Part shown: positions 1 through 6,449 of the stretch, piece after piece
Layout of the letters: every line of letters begins with the position of its first letter
Position numbering within the stretch: the first letter of the stretch is position 1
DNA from: Balneolaceae bacterium SMO_bin1
GTDB taxonomy: Bacteria; Bacteroidota; Rhodothermia; Balneolales; Balneolaceae
DNA: 7,673 nucleotides
NCBI GenBank assembly: GCA_003123965.1
Contig: NNSL01000428.1
Location: forward strand, 1-7,673
Reading direction: 5' to 3'
Notes under the pieces: model-generated
The model's database searches: none
Told to the model about the DNA's origin: nothing
What the model saw: the letters and a program-made list of their open reading frames with translations, nothing else
Position numbers and translations under genes: made by a program

Positions 1-549
1 CCCGAATACGAAATTGATTTTCTACTGCTTAATAAGAAAACGCCCGCCCACGAAATGGCTTCATTTCTCGATCCGTTAAAGAAAGGCAAAAATGCAGGAC
101 TGCTTTCAGAAGCGGGGTGCCCTGCGGTGGCCGACCCGGGTTCCGAGTTTATTAAAATGGCCCACGGGCAAGATATTACGGTGCACCCACTCGTGGGTCC
201 GTCTTCCATACTTCTTGCACTGATGGGATCGGGCTTCAACGGGCAGTCATTCTGTTTTCACGGATATCTACCCATCAATAAGAATGAGCGGCAGCAGACC
301 ATTCAAAACCTGGAAGAGGAGTCGCGCAGGAAAAAGCAAACGCAGATTTTTATGGAAGCCCCGCATCGCAATGATGCCATTGTGAAAGATGTGATTGCCA
401 GCTGCGATCCAGAAACACGCTTTTGCACGGCTACGAACCTCACGCTGCCTGATGAATCTATCATATCCAAGCCGGTATCGGAATGGCAGCAAAATACCAA
501 TCCATCTATTCATAAAGAGCCGACCATTTTCCTGCTCTGGGCCGGTTAG
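1..549 (+). CDS. RsmI-like SAM-dependent methyltransferase (TP-methylase family), 5' end cut by window edge
   Basis: The open frame runs from base 1 to a TAG stop at 547-549, giving 182 visible residues; I estimate 50-60 N-terminal residues lie outside the window. The ATG at 55 is internal, because conserved-looking sequence continues upstream to base 1. The protein shows the tetrapyrrole-methylase/RsmI signature: a glycine-rich block LSEAGCPAVADPG (visible residues about 36-48), then VGPSSILLALMGSGFNGQSF (about 66-85) and an FHGYLP stretch just after. Classical RsmI 2'-O-methylates C1402 of 16S rRNA. The AGCP variant (AGTP in classical RsmI) and the C-terminal HKEPTIFLL segment fit a second RsmI-like paralogue that I recall from Bacteroidetes, whose substrate I do not know. 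The family is therefore secure and the exact target is not. It is cytosolic. It converges on the ankyrin gene with 15 bp between stop codons, and no terminator hairpin is visible there. Confidence 0.88.
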   Translation, partial: PEYEIDFLLLNKKTPAHEMASFLDPLKKGKNAGLLSEAGCPAVADPGSEFIKMAHGQDITVHPLVGPSSILLALMGSGFNGQSFCFHGYLPINKNERQQTIQNLEEESRRKKQTQIFMEAPHRNDAIVKDVIASCDPETRFCTATNLTLPDESIISKPVSEWQQNTNPSIHKEPTIFLLWAG

Positions 550-564
550 CCACGCTATAAATAT

Positions 565-939
565 TTACTTGGCGCTTTCCAGCAGCTGCACAATATCATC
601 ATGATTATGGGTGCTGGCTTGATCTTTTGCCGACCAGCCTCGATCGTCCATTACGTGCACATCACTGTGATTTTGAATAAGCAACTGTACAATATCGTGG
701 TGGCCGTTGCTGGAAGCCCAGTACAACGCGCTGGTACCTCGGTTGTCGCGGGCGTTCACATCAGCTCCCTCGTTTATCAATAGTTGCACAATATCGAAGT
801 GGCCGTGTTTAGCAGATTTCATTAATGCAGTTCGCTGATGAGAGTCAGCTGTATCGGCGTCGAGTCCGCTGTTAAGTCCTTCTCGTATCAGTTTAATATC
901 TCCATCTTCGGCGGCATCAAGAAAGGTGGTTTCGTCCAT
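565..939 (-). CDS. Small ankyrin-repeat protein, 124 aa
   Basis: This minus-strand gene encodes 124 residues that are almost entirely ankyrin repeats. A divergent capping repeat (about residues 4-35) is followed by repeats at about 36-68 and 69-101 and a truncated one at 102-124. The helix motif DIVQLL recurs at residues 49, 82 and 115, exactly 33 residues apart, and DIKLI at residue 14 marks the first unit. Ankyrin repeats bind proteins, and nothing in the sequence indicates the partner. There is no signal peptide or membrane segment, so it is probably cytosolic. The start is set at MDETTF (939) rather than an in-frame ATG at 954, because a GGAGG ribosome-binding site at 946-950 sits 6 bases before 939 and would lie inside the longer version. 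It follows the MscS gene on the same strand after 168 bp and probably has its own promoter in that gap. Confidence 0.87.
   Translation of the reverse strand: MDETTFLDAAEDGDIKLIREGLNSGLDADTADSHQRTALMKSAKHGHFDIVQLLINEGADVNARDNRGTSALYWASSNGHHDIVQLLIQNHSDVHVMDDRGWSAKDQASTHNHDDIVQLLESAK
568..834 (-). repeat. Tandem 99-bp coding repeat (ankyrin units 2-4)
   Basis: Units of exactly 99 bp occupy 736-834 and 637-735, followed by a truncated unit at 568-636. The plus-strand string CAATATC, which encodes the DIV of DIVQLL, recurs at 591-597, 690-696 and 789-795, each 99 bp apart, and part of the flanking sequence is also similar. The first ankyrin unit is 6 bp out of this register. Similarity at the DNA level suggests fairly recent duplication or gene conversion between units, although constraint on the protein motif could explain part of it. 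Confidence 0.7.
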
Positions 940-945
940 AATATA

Positions 946-950
946 CCTCC
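946..950 (-). promoter_or_regulatory. Strong Shine-Dalgarno (GGAGG) for the ankyrin gene
   Basis: On the minus strand, GGAGG is followed by a 6-base spacer (TATATT) and the ATG at 939-937. It is the only consensus-quality Shine-Dalgarno in front of any gene in this window, and it decides the start codon of the ankyrin gene. Confidence 0.8.
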
Positions 951-985
951 ACAAATTATAGATTTTAGAAAGGATGTGTCTTTAC

Positions 986-1014
986 ATTGTAGCTGATTGT
1001 ACAGTAATAATCAA
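986..1014 (-). promoter_or_regulatory. Candidate sigma-70-type promoter for the ankyrin gene
   Basis: On the minus strand, TTGATT (1014-1009, 4 of 6 matches to the -35 consensus) is followed after exactly 17 bp by TACAAT (991-986, 5 of 6 matches to the -10 consensus). Transcription would begin near 979, giving a leader of about 40 nt that contains the GGAGG site. The position and spacing are good. The region is AT-rich, however, and Bacteroidota often use a different promoter consensus, so this is a candidate only. Confidence 0.42.
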
Positions 1015-1107
1015 CGATGGTAATTAAGTTTTTGGGCAAAAATTGACAGCCGTAAAATTACTGGGAGAATGTAGAGCTACACACTGCAGATAACGTAGAA
1101 GCGAGCA

Positions 1108-2073
1108 TCAAGCAGTCGGCGTTTTATACGCCATCATTCCCCTTTTGCTGCATTCGCGAACAATCTGTTCTGTCATATCACTTTGAAAAAGAAACTCGAA
1201 CCGGATGTCCAGCACATAGGCCTTTACCTTTAGCTTTATAACATAATTCTTCTCGTGCACTTCATTTTTTGCAATAATAACCACCGGCTTTTTCAGATAC
1301 ACGTACCTTGATGAAATAGCGGCTTTATAGGCAATTTGTTTGGCTTTTTCTATATCTACCTCTGCGGGCAGATAAATGTCGGCTACCACTTGGCAATAGA
1401 GCGCACCGGAGTTTGCGTTTGAAACCGAATTGCTAATTACTTCTCCATTTGGAAGACTCACAACCGAATCTTCGGGGGTAACCAGCCGGGTTGATCGTAG
1501 TCCTATTTGCAGCACTTCGCCGTAATGGTCACCAACCTGTATTTTATCACCAACCTGGAATGGGCGATCGAGAATTATCATGAACCCGCCAAATATATTT
1601 TTTAATATATCCTGCGAAGCCAGACCAACCGCAATACCAATAGAAGCGGTTACGGCGATGACCGTTTCAAGCGGGGGATCAATTATACCGGCAATAATAA
1701 TATAGATGGAGAGCGACCAAATAAGAATGCGGGCTACCGGCACCAGTCTTTTAAGGGCAAGCCTGTATCTTGTGGCCCGCTCAGAAAGGTTATCAATAAT
1801 GCTCACCAAGAGACGCACAATGAAATAGGTGGCAAGCAGAATGCCGAAAATGAGCAGTATTACACTAAATGAGATTAAGTTTTGCAGCTGTTCCAGTTTT
1901 TCTTCGGCCGTTTCTGCACCTGTGGTATCGTTGGCGGCCGGTTCGGGCTGCTGCTGCAATTCCACGGCAGGCGTACCGCTATTGCCGGTGCTACGTGCTG
2001 CCGAAAGCTCAGGCAGGCATGCCAAAGTCAGCAGTGCAATACAAACAAGCAGTATTTTCTTTCTCATATTCAT
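1108..2073 (-). CDS. MscS-family small-conductance mechanosensitive channel with N-terminal signal sequence
   Basis: This 321-residue protein is an inner-membrane channel expected to open under membrane tension and release solutes during hypo-osmotic shock. Residues 1-25 look like a signal peptide (MRKK followed by a hydrophobic core) ending near ELSAA. A polar linker (28-62) is rich in Pro, Gln and Glu. Membrane segments lie at about 68-91 and 111-131, with the pore-lining TM3 at about 136-169. TM3 aligns without gaps to E. coli MscS as I recall it: the gate leucines L105 and L109 correspond to I147 and L151, and the hinge glycine G113 to D155. The signature RPFQVGDKI (170-178) and the beta-domain SLPNGEVISN (206-215) follow, then an alpha/beta cytoplasmic domain to the end. 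It starts 3 bp after the ATPase stop with no Shine-Dalgarno visible, so translational coupling is likely. An ATG two codons downstream (2067) is an alternative start. The family assignment is firm; the gating properties are inferred. Confidence 0.93.
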   Translation of the reverse strand: MNMRKKILLVCIALLTLACLPELSAARSTGNSGTPAVELQQQPEPAANDTTGAETAEEKLEQLQNLISFSVILLIFGILLATYFIVRLLVSIIDNLSERATRYRLALKRLVPVARILIWSLSIYIIIAGIIDPPLETVIAVTASIGIAVGLASQDILKNIFGGFMIILDRPFQVGDKIQVGDHYGEVLQIGLRSTRLVTPEDSVVSLPNGEVISNSVSNANSGALYCQVVADIYLPAEVDIEKAKQIAYKAAISSRYVYLKKPVVIIAKNEVHEKNYVIKLKVKAYVLDIRFEFLFQSDMTEQIVRECSKRGMMAYKTPTA

Positions 2074-2076
2074 GGG

Positions 2077-4974
2077 CTAAATGTGTAGAATATTGTGCTC
2101 TTTCAGCTCGTCAACAACTTGTCGGTACATCAGGTGGTTGATTGAAAATCCGAATTCCGTTTCAATGACGATCCCGCGGTTCTTCAAGCGGCGAAGTATC
2201 ATGCGGCTTTCTTGCAGTGGCTGGCGGTGGATAATGGCCAGCTCTTCTGCAAAGAGGCGGTCGTGCATAACTAAGCTTGAGAGTATGAATAATGTTTCGG
2301 GCTTCAAATCATCGAGCATGTGCAGCGAAGCCGCTTCCAGCGGAGCAATGTACAGATGGGTATCATCAAACTCTGTAATAGAACGCACCCAAAATATCAT
2401 TGCGATAGAGGCATTGCCGTTGGCCAGTTTTGCCAACTGTTCAAAATAACGTTCCCGCAAATACGTTTGCGACTGTTCACTATCGGTTTTCAATTTCTGG
2501 TAAGCCCGGTTTTTCGTGTCTTTTTCTGATGGCACAAATACAAGCTCGTACCCGCTGGTACGGTGCCGATTCATTATAACTTTCCGGGTTTGCTGCTCAC
2601 TTAAATTGTCTGTCTGCAGGTAGTGCGAAAAATAATCGCTGAAACTGAAGGCCTCGTTGAAAAATGACCATGCATATTTCGAACAGCTTACTACCCAAAA
2701 AATGGCTTCGCTTGTTTCCGAAAGCAGGTAAGTAAACTGTTCAACAGCTTCGTATCCACCGGGCTGACGGATATACAAATTTTGCATACCCTCAAAAATT
2801 ATGATGGTATTGCCATCCGTTTGCCTTTTAAGGTGAGAAATAAGTGCATCGATAGACCCAAATTCTTGGTCTTCAAATTTGCTGTCGAATAAACTCAGCA
2901 ACTCATTTGCCCGCCAAATGGTTTGCTCCAAATTGATTCGGATTACGTGTTCGTTTGCCAGAATTTCGTTCTCGGCCAAATCAAGAAAGGCCGACTTACC
3001 GCTCCCTTTTTCCCCGGCAATAGCCAAGGTGGCGGCGAATCCGCTTTTCCAGTGATTTAGGGCCTGCTGCAGATAATTTACATTTTCAGTCCAGCCCACA
3101 AAATATCGGGTTTGAGGCGTGCTTTTAAAATCAAACAGACGGCGGTAAATGTATGGCAGTTCTCCCATCCGCTGTTCAGTTTCAGAAAGGTAAGCAGCAA
3201 TATCGGCTTTTTGGGTTGGTTGAGGCGCAACGGCCGATTCAAAGCCCAGGAAAACGCGACTTTTCTGGTAGTACAATTTGGTCTTCTGGACTATAAACCG
3301 ACCAAAAACCGTGCTGCGATTCTTGATTTTTGCCAGCAGGGAATCAACTTCAGACTTAACTCCTTCTGTCTTTTCGGTTACCTTGAATTGGGCATCAAGC
3401 AGCTGAAATGTATCAACATCTCCTTTGTATAACAGGGCAAGCATTTCCTGTTTGAAGTCCTCAACTCCTTCATCAAGCGGATTTAACAGACGCTTTTTGA
3501 GACTCTCAGCTTCAGAATTCAGTTTTTCAATTTTCGCCTGCGCCCGATTCAACGCCTCATCCGTTACCGCAAGAGGATCATCTGTTGGATTTTGCTCATC
3601 AGTAAGCTCTAGTGCCGATTCCAGATTTACCTCAATAATGCTTTCCACTTCCTGCACTTCCTGCAGCTGTTCGTTTTTAAACGCGTCAATCCCTCCTTCG
3701 GCAGGCGTTATGTTATCGAGCAGACTTTTATTAAGCTGACGGTTAACGAGTGCCTGCCATTTTACTGTACGTGATTTTGAGCGGGGCGGATCGTATCCGC
3801 GATCGATATCAGCCAGCAGGGTTGTGGTTTCGTGGAGTGTATTCGCTTGCTGCCGCAAACTGCTGAAAAAAGAGGTCAGCTGCTGTTCAATTTCATCCTG
3901 TTCAATGCTTTGCCGTAACGGTTGCAGTACTTCTCCACGGATGGCCTTGTGCAGTGTTTGTTTTTGCTGCTCTAGAACCTGCGAACGACCATTTTTCGAA
4001 TGATTTACCTTTTGTCGGGCGGCCTCAATTTTTTTGCGAATCTGGCTGTACGGTTCTAAAAAATACCGATCGAACACTTCGCCCAACTCGTTGATAAAAG
4101 CGGTTTTCTGCTTGTGCAAATCTTCGCAGAATACTGCAAACTGGTACATCGTCTGAGTTCGTTTCAGTAGCGACGTATTTAGCGCATTCCATTTCTGGTA
4201 ATATGCCTGCATCTCACTTTTCAGGTGCTCTTTCTTGCGATCAATGCGATTTTGCGAATAGAAACCGCTTCGCTGCTCAAAGGTGCCAATTTTTTGCAGT
4301 TCGTTTTTTAAATTGCGGGCCAATATATTTTTGGCTTCCTCCATTTTCTCCTGTCGTACGCGAACGGACTCCTGAATTTCGTTATGCAGAACTTCTAAAA
4401 GCTGCTGAAGCTCTGCCCGGTCGCCCTCTATGGATTTACTTTCGGCTGCCCGTGCCAACGCCTGATCCAACTCCAGTATAATTTGCATTACAAGACGCTG
4501 TTCGGTGGCAAGCCAATCTTCAAATAACCAGGTGGCATTTAGCAGATGATAGGCAACGGCATTGGCAAGCGGCACTTTTTGCTGCCATTCATCTTTTCCC
4601 AGCTTTTTAAGCAACTGCTTAGCATTTTTTCCAACCTTTACATAAAGCTCATCTTTTGGCTGAATTTTAAATCGCTGCTGCGACTGTGCAACGGTTTTAG
4701 ATTCAGGCAATTTATTTTTGAGTGATAAAATATTCGCCAGAATACGATCGTCAATAACAAGACGGGACTCATCTTGTACAAATGTCTCCAATAGGTTTAT
4801 CCCATCACCAATTGCACCAAAGGCAGAATCACTGGATAAACGCTGCTGCATCTGCTCAATTACCTCAGCTAGATTTTTCAAGCGTTTTTGCTGATAGTTT
4901 TGCAGGGGATTCAGCAGCTGTTCTCCGAGCAAGCTTACCATATCTTGCTCCGCATTTTCAATATATTCTTTCAT
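2077..4974 (-). CDS. Large coiled-coil P-loop ATPase with C-terminal winged-helix-like segment, function unknown
   Basis: I do not recognise a named family for this 965-residue protein. Residues about 1-390 are highly charged, Gln/Lys/Glu-rich and helical, with coiled-coil character at roughly 180-235 and 305-385. Residues 436-470 are acidic and probably flexible, and a further coiled coil spans about 472-550. An ATPase module starts near 605: LPYIYRRLF and a FVGWTENVNYL box resemble the F-G-R-E segment before the P-loop of Orc/Cdc6 and STAND ATPases, with Trp in place of Arg. Walker A is GEKGSGKS (654-661, bases 2992-3015). A Walker B-like strand, TIIIFEG (723-729), carries only Glu728 as its acidic residue. 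The strand FWVVSCSK (759-766) is in the sensor-1 position. A helical lid (about 790-860) and a winged-helix-like segment (about 890-955) finish the protein. No membrane segment is seen, so it should be cytosolic. The start at 4974 lacks a clear Shine-Dalgarno. SMC/Rad50 is excluded because Walker A is not N-terminal and there is no LSGG signature. It is the first gene of an apparent operon with the MscS channel. Confidence 0.88.
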   Translation of the reverse strand: MKEYIENAEQDMVSLLGEQLLNPLQNYQQKRLKNLAEVIEQMQQRLSSDSAFGAIGDGINLLETFVQDESRLVIDDRILANILSLKNKLPESKTVAQSQQRFKIQPKDELYVKVGKNAKQLLKKLGKDEWQQKVPLANAVAYHLLNATWLFEDWLATEQRLVMQIILELDQALARAAESKSIEGDRAELQQLLEVLHNEIQESVRVRQEKMEEAKNILARNLKNELQKIGTFEQRSGFYSQNRIDRKKEHLKSEMQAYYQKWNALNTSLLKRTQTMYQFAVFCEDLHKQKTAFINELGEVFDRYFLEPYSQIRKKIEAARQKVNHSKNGRSQVLEQQKQTLHKAIRGEVLQPLRQSIEQDEIEQQLTSFFSSLRQQANTLHETTTLLADIDRGYDPPRSKSRTVKWQALVNRQLNKSLLDNITPAEGGIDAFKNEQLQEVQEVESIIEVNLESALELTDEQNPTDDPLAVTDEALNRAQAKIEKLNSEAESLKKRLLNPLDEGVEDFKQEMLALLYKGDVDTFQLLDAQFKVTEKTEGVKSEVDSLLAKIKNRSTVFGRFIVQKTKLYYQKSRVFLGFESAVAPQPTQKADIAAYLSETEQRMGELPYIYRRLFDFKSTPQTRYFVGWTENVNYLQQALNHWKSGFAATLAIAGEKGSGKSAFLDLAENEILANEHVIRINLEQTIWRANELLSLFDSKFEDQEFGSIDALISHLKRQTDGNTIIIFEGMQNLYIRQPGGYEAVEQFTYLLSETSEAIFWVVSCSKYAWSFFNEAFSFSDYFSHYLQTDNLSEQQTRKVIMNRHRTSGYELVFVPSEKDTKNRAYQKLKTDSEQSQTYLRERYFEQLAKLANGNASIAMIFWVRSITEFDDTHLYIAPLEAASLHMLDDLKPETLFILSSLVMHDRLFAEELAIIHRQPLQESRMILRRLKNRGIVIETEFGFSINHLMYRQVVDELKEHNILHI

Positions 4975-5150
4975 TGCCAGCCATTTTATAACTTTGGTAG
5001 TTACATGAACAGAACATAGATAACATTTTATCTATATATCACTCGGTCAAACATATAGCACCGCCTGCACAGTTTCCTTTTTAAAATCAGTTAATTTAGG
5101 TAATTTAAAAAGCTAAATAAATCACTCTGCATACAAAAACAAGCTACTGC
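4975..5150 (+). promoter_or_regulatory. Divergent intergenic regulatory region (ATPase/MscS operon versus amidase operon)
   Basis: These 176 bp separate divergently transcribed genes and so should hold both promoters. On the minus strand, TATGTTTG (5055-5048) matches the TAnnTTTG -7 element known from Bacteroidota and would give the ATPase transcript a leader of about 65-70 nt. No matching upstream TTG/TTTG element is evident at the usual distance, so this is weak. On the plus strand, no convincing promoter for the amidase was found; the AT-rich stretch 5081-5120 contains only partial -10-like strings. No small gene or structured RNA is apparent. Confidence 0.5.
5016..5035. promoter_or_regulatory. 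20-bp near-perfect dyad (operator-like or leader hairpin)
   Basis: ATAGATAA (5016-5023) and TTATCTAT (5028-5035) are perfect inverted copies around CATT. Nine of the ten symmetric positions are complementary. It lies about 40 bp upstream of the ATPase start and about 115 bp upstream of the amidase start. It could bind a dimeric regulator or fold in the ATPase leader mRNA. It is AT-rich, so chance occurrence is possible. Confidence 0.35.
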
Positions 5151-6434
5151 GTGTCTACAGATTTTGAACCTGGCAACACCACAGGCACATCAAGCCGGTT
5201 ATGGCATATTTGTCTGTTGATTCTCTCCGTTCTGATTCCGTTATCCTGTTCGGCTCAAAACAACGTGCTTAACCGCATTTCATCCACCGAACGAAGTGAC
5301 GGCAAAGGCCATGTAATTCGTTTTCATTTGCAAAATGCACCCTCATCGATGGAGTACGCCCAGCCGCAGGCCTATCTCGTGCAGCTTCAGCTAAAGGGCT
5401 CAAATATTGATTCAGCAAATATTCAGCTGCAGGATGACAGCGACATTATAAATCGGGTTGATTATTATGCCATCGATGGTGGACTGGGTGTTGACCTATT
5501 TTTGGCTGAAGAAACCTATTATCGAGCATCAGCATACCCCGATCGCAGCGGAAATGATTTCCTTGTGGGCCTCACGCAGGTGTCGGCAAAGCAGTTGGCC
5601 ACCCATATTGAAACTATGGAAAAGTTTTCGTGGTCAAACGCGCCGGAAACAAACGCTCCTCTATCAGTGGATGAAACTCAAAACGAAACCACTGCTGCCG
5701 TTGACACGACCTACCAAAAAGTAAAAAACAAGATTAAGTTTGACGTGGTAGTGCTTGATGCCGGCCATGGCGGTACGGAAGATGTGGGTGCCATAGGCCA
5801 TAATGGAATTTATGAGAAAAATGTAGTTCTTGACATCACCAAAAAGGTGGGCAATTACATTAAGCAGTCGAAGGATATGGAGGACGTAAAAGTAGTTTAC
5901 ACGCGCGACGACGACACTTTTATTGAACTGGAAGAACGAGGACCAATTGCCAATCGCGCCGAAGGAGATCTCTTTGTTTCAATTCACGCCAATTCAGCGG
6001 GTTCCCGCCAGGCACATGGAACTGAAACATACTTCTTGGGAATGGCCCGTACCGAACGGGCGCTCGAAGTGATGAGGCGTGAAAACAAAGTAATTAACCC
6101 CGATGGAGTAGATACCAAAACAATTTCACAGGAAGAATTGGCGATATATGAACTGGCCAACAGCGGGTATATTGCCAGCAGCGAAAAGTTAGCAGGCATG
6201 GTTGAAGACCAATTTGAAAACCGTGCTCAACGGCGATCACGTGGAGTTAAACAGGCTCCATTTGTTGTTTTGTATCAAGCGTCAATGCCGGCTATTTTAA
6301 TAGAAACCGGCTTTATATCCAATCCCTCAGAGGCGCAATATTTAAACAGTGAATACGGGCAGAATATTATCGCCTCGGCCATCTTCAGAGCCATCCGAAA
6401 TTATAAACTACAGTTCGAGAAAAGCCAAAACTAA
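5151..6434 (+). CDS. N-acetylmuramoyl-L-alanine amidase (Amidase_3 zinc hydrolase) with AMIN-like N-terminal domain
   Basis: This 427-residue periplasmic enzyme is expected to cut the amide bond between N-acetylmuramic acid and L-alanine of peptidoglycan, as AmiA/B/C do in daughter-cell separation. Residues 16-35 form a signal peptide, with cleavage probably after CSA (35). Residues about 38-145 are beta-rich and resemble an AMIN domain, which targets such enzymes to septal wall; this is inferred from pattern only. A Thr/Glu/Asn-rich linker (about 160-190) precedes the Amidase_3 catalytic domain (197-420). The zinc ligands are visible as His206 (DAGHGG), Glu222 (YEKN) and His279 (SIHAN), with catalytic Glu385 in IETGFISN. 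The segment of about 105 residues between His279 and Glu385 includes a helical insertion like the autoinhibitory element of AmiB/AmiC, suggesting control by an activator. GTG at 5151 is chosen because the frame closes at a TAA (5118) and no ATG or TTG lies between; no Shine-Dalgarno is seen. It is the first gene of an operon with udk. Confidence 0.93.
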   Translation: MSTDFEPGNTTGTSSRLWHICLLILSVLIPLSCSAQNNVLNRISSTERSDGKGHVIRFHLQNAPSSMEYAQPQAYLVQLQLKGSNIDSANIQLQDDSDIINRVDYYAIDGGLGVDLFLAEETYYRASAYPDRSGNDFLVGLTQVSAKQLATHIETMEKFSWSNAPETNAPLSVDETQNETTAAVDTTYQKVKNKIKFDVVVLDAGHGGTEDVGAIGHNGIYEKNVVLDITKKVGNYIKQSKDMEDVKVVYTRDDDTFIELEERGPIANRAEGDLFVSIHANSAGSRQAHGTETYFLGMARTERALEVMRRENKVINPDGVDTKTISQEELAIYELANSGYIASSEKLAGMVEDQFENRAQRRSRGVKQAPFVVLYQASMPAILIETGFISNPSEAQYLNSEYGQNIIASAIFRAIRNYKLQFEKSQN

Positions 6435-6449
6435 CAAACCAAATTACCC

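Noticed and set aside
940..954. A longer ankyrin protein starting at the ATG at 954.
   Set aside because: The GGAGG site at 946-950 would lie inside the coding region, whereas it is ideally spaced for the ATG at 939.
955..960. TATAAT on the minus strand just upstream of the ankyrin gene.
   Set aside because: As a -10 box it would start transcription inside the Shine-Dalgarno, and no -35 sits 17 bp upstream; the 986-1014 candidate fits better.
1029..1042. TTTTTGGGCAAAAA inverted repeat after the MscS gene as a terminator.
   Set aside because: The stem is almost all A-T with a loop of 2-4 bases, too weak for a Rho-independent terminator.
1043..1048. Perfect TTGACA on the plus strand.
   Set aside because: Only a weak GAGAAT follows at suitable spacing, and no plus-strand gene lies downstream; it would read antisense into the MscS gene.
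1070..1081. TGTAG-AG-CTACA inverted repeat downstream of the MscS stop.
   Set aside because: A 5-bp stem with a 2-base loop is sterically poor, and no T-tract follows on either strand.
3112..4481. Plus-strand open frames antisense to the ATPase gene (3112-3432, 3425-3739, 4203-4481).
   Set aside because: Their translations are low-complexity and resemble no family; they are shadows of a well-supported minus-strand gene.
2077..4974. The large ATPase as an SMC/Rad50/RecN-type protein because of its coiled coils.
   Set aside because: Walker A lies at residue 654 rather than at the N-terminus, and there is no ABC signature motif near the C-terminus.
1108..4974. The ATPase-MscS pair as an established phage-defence system.
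   Set aside because: No nuclease, TIR, reverse transcriptase, transposase or other defence gene is nearby; defence is possible but nothing here supports it specifically.
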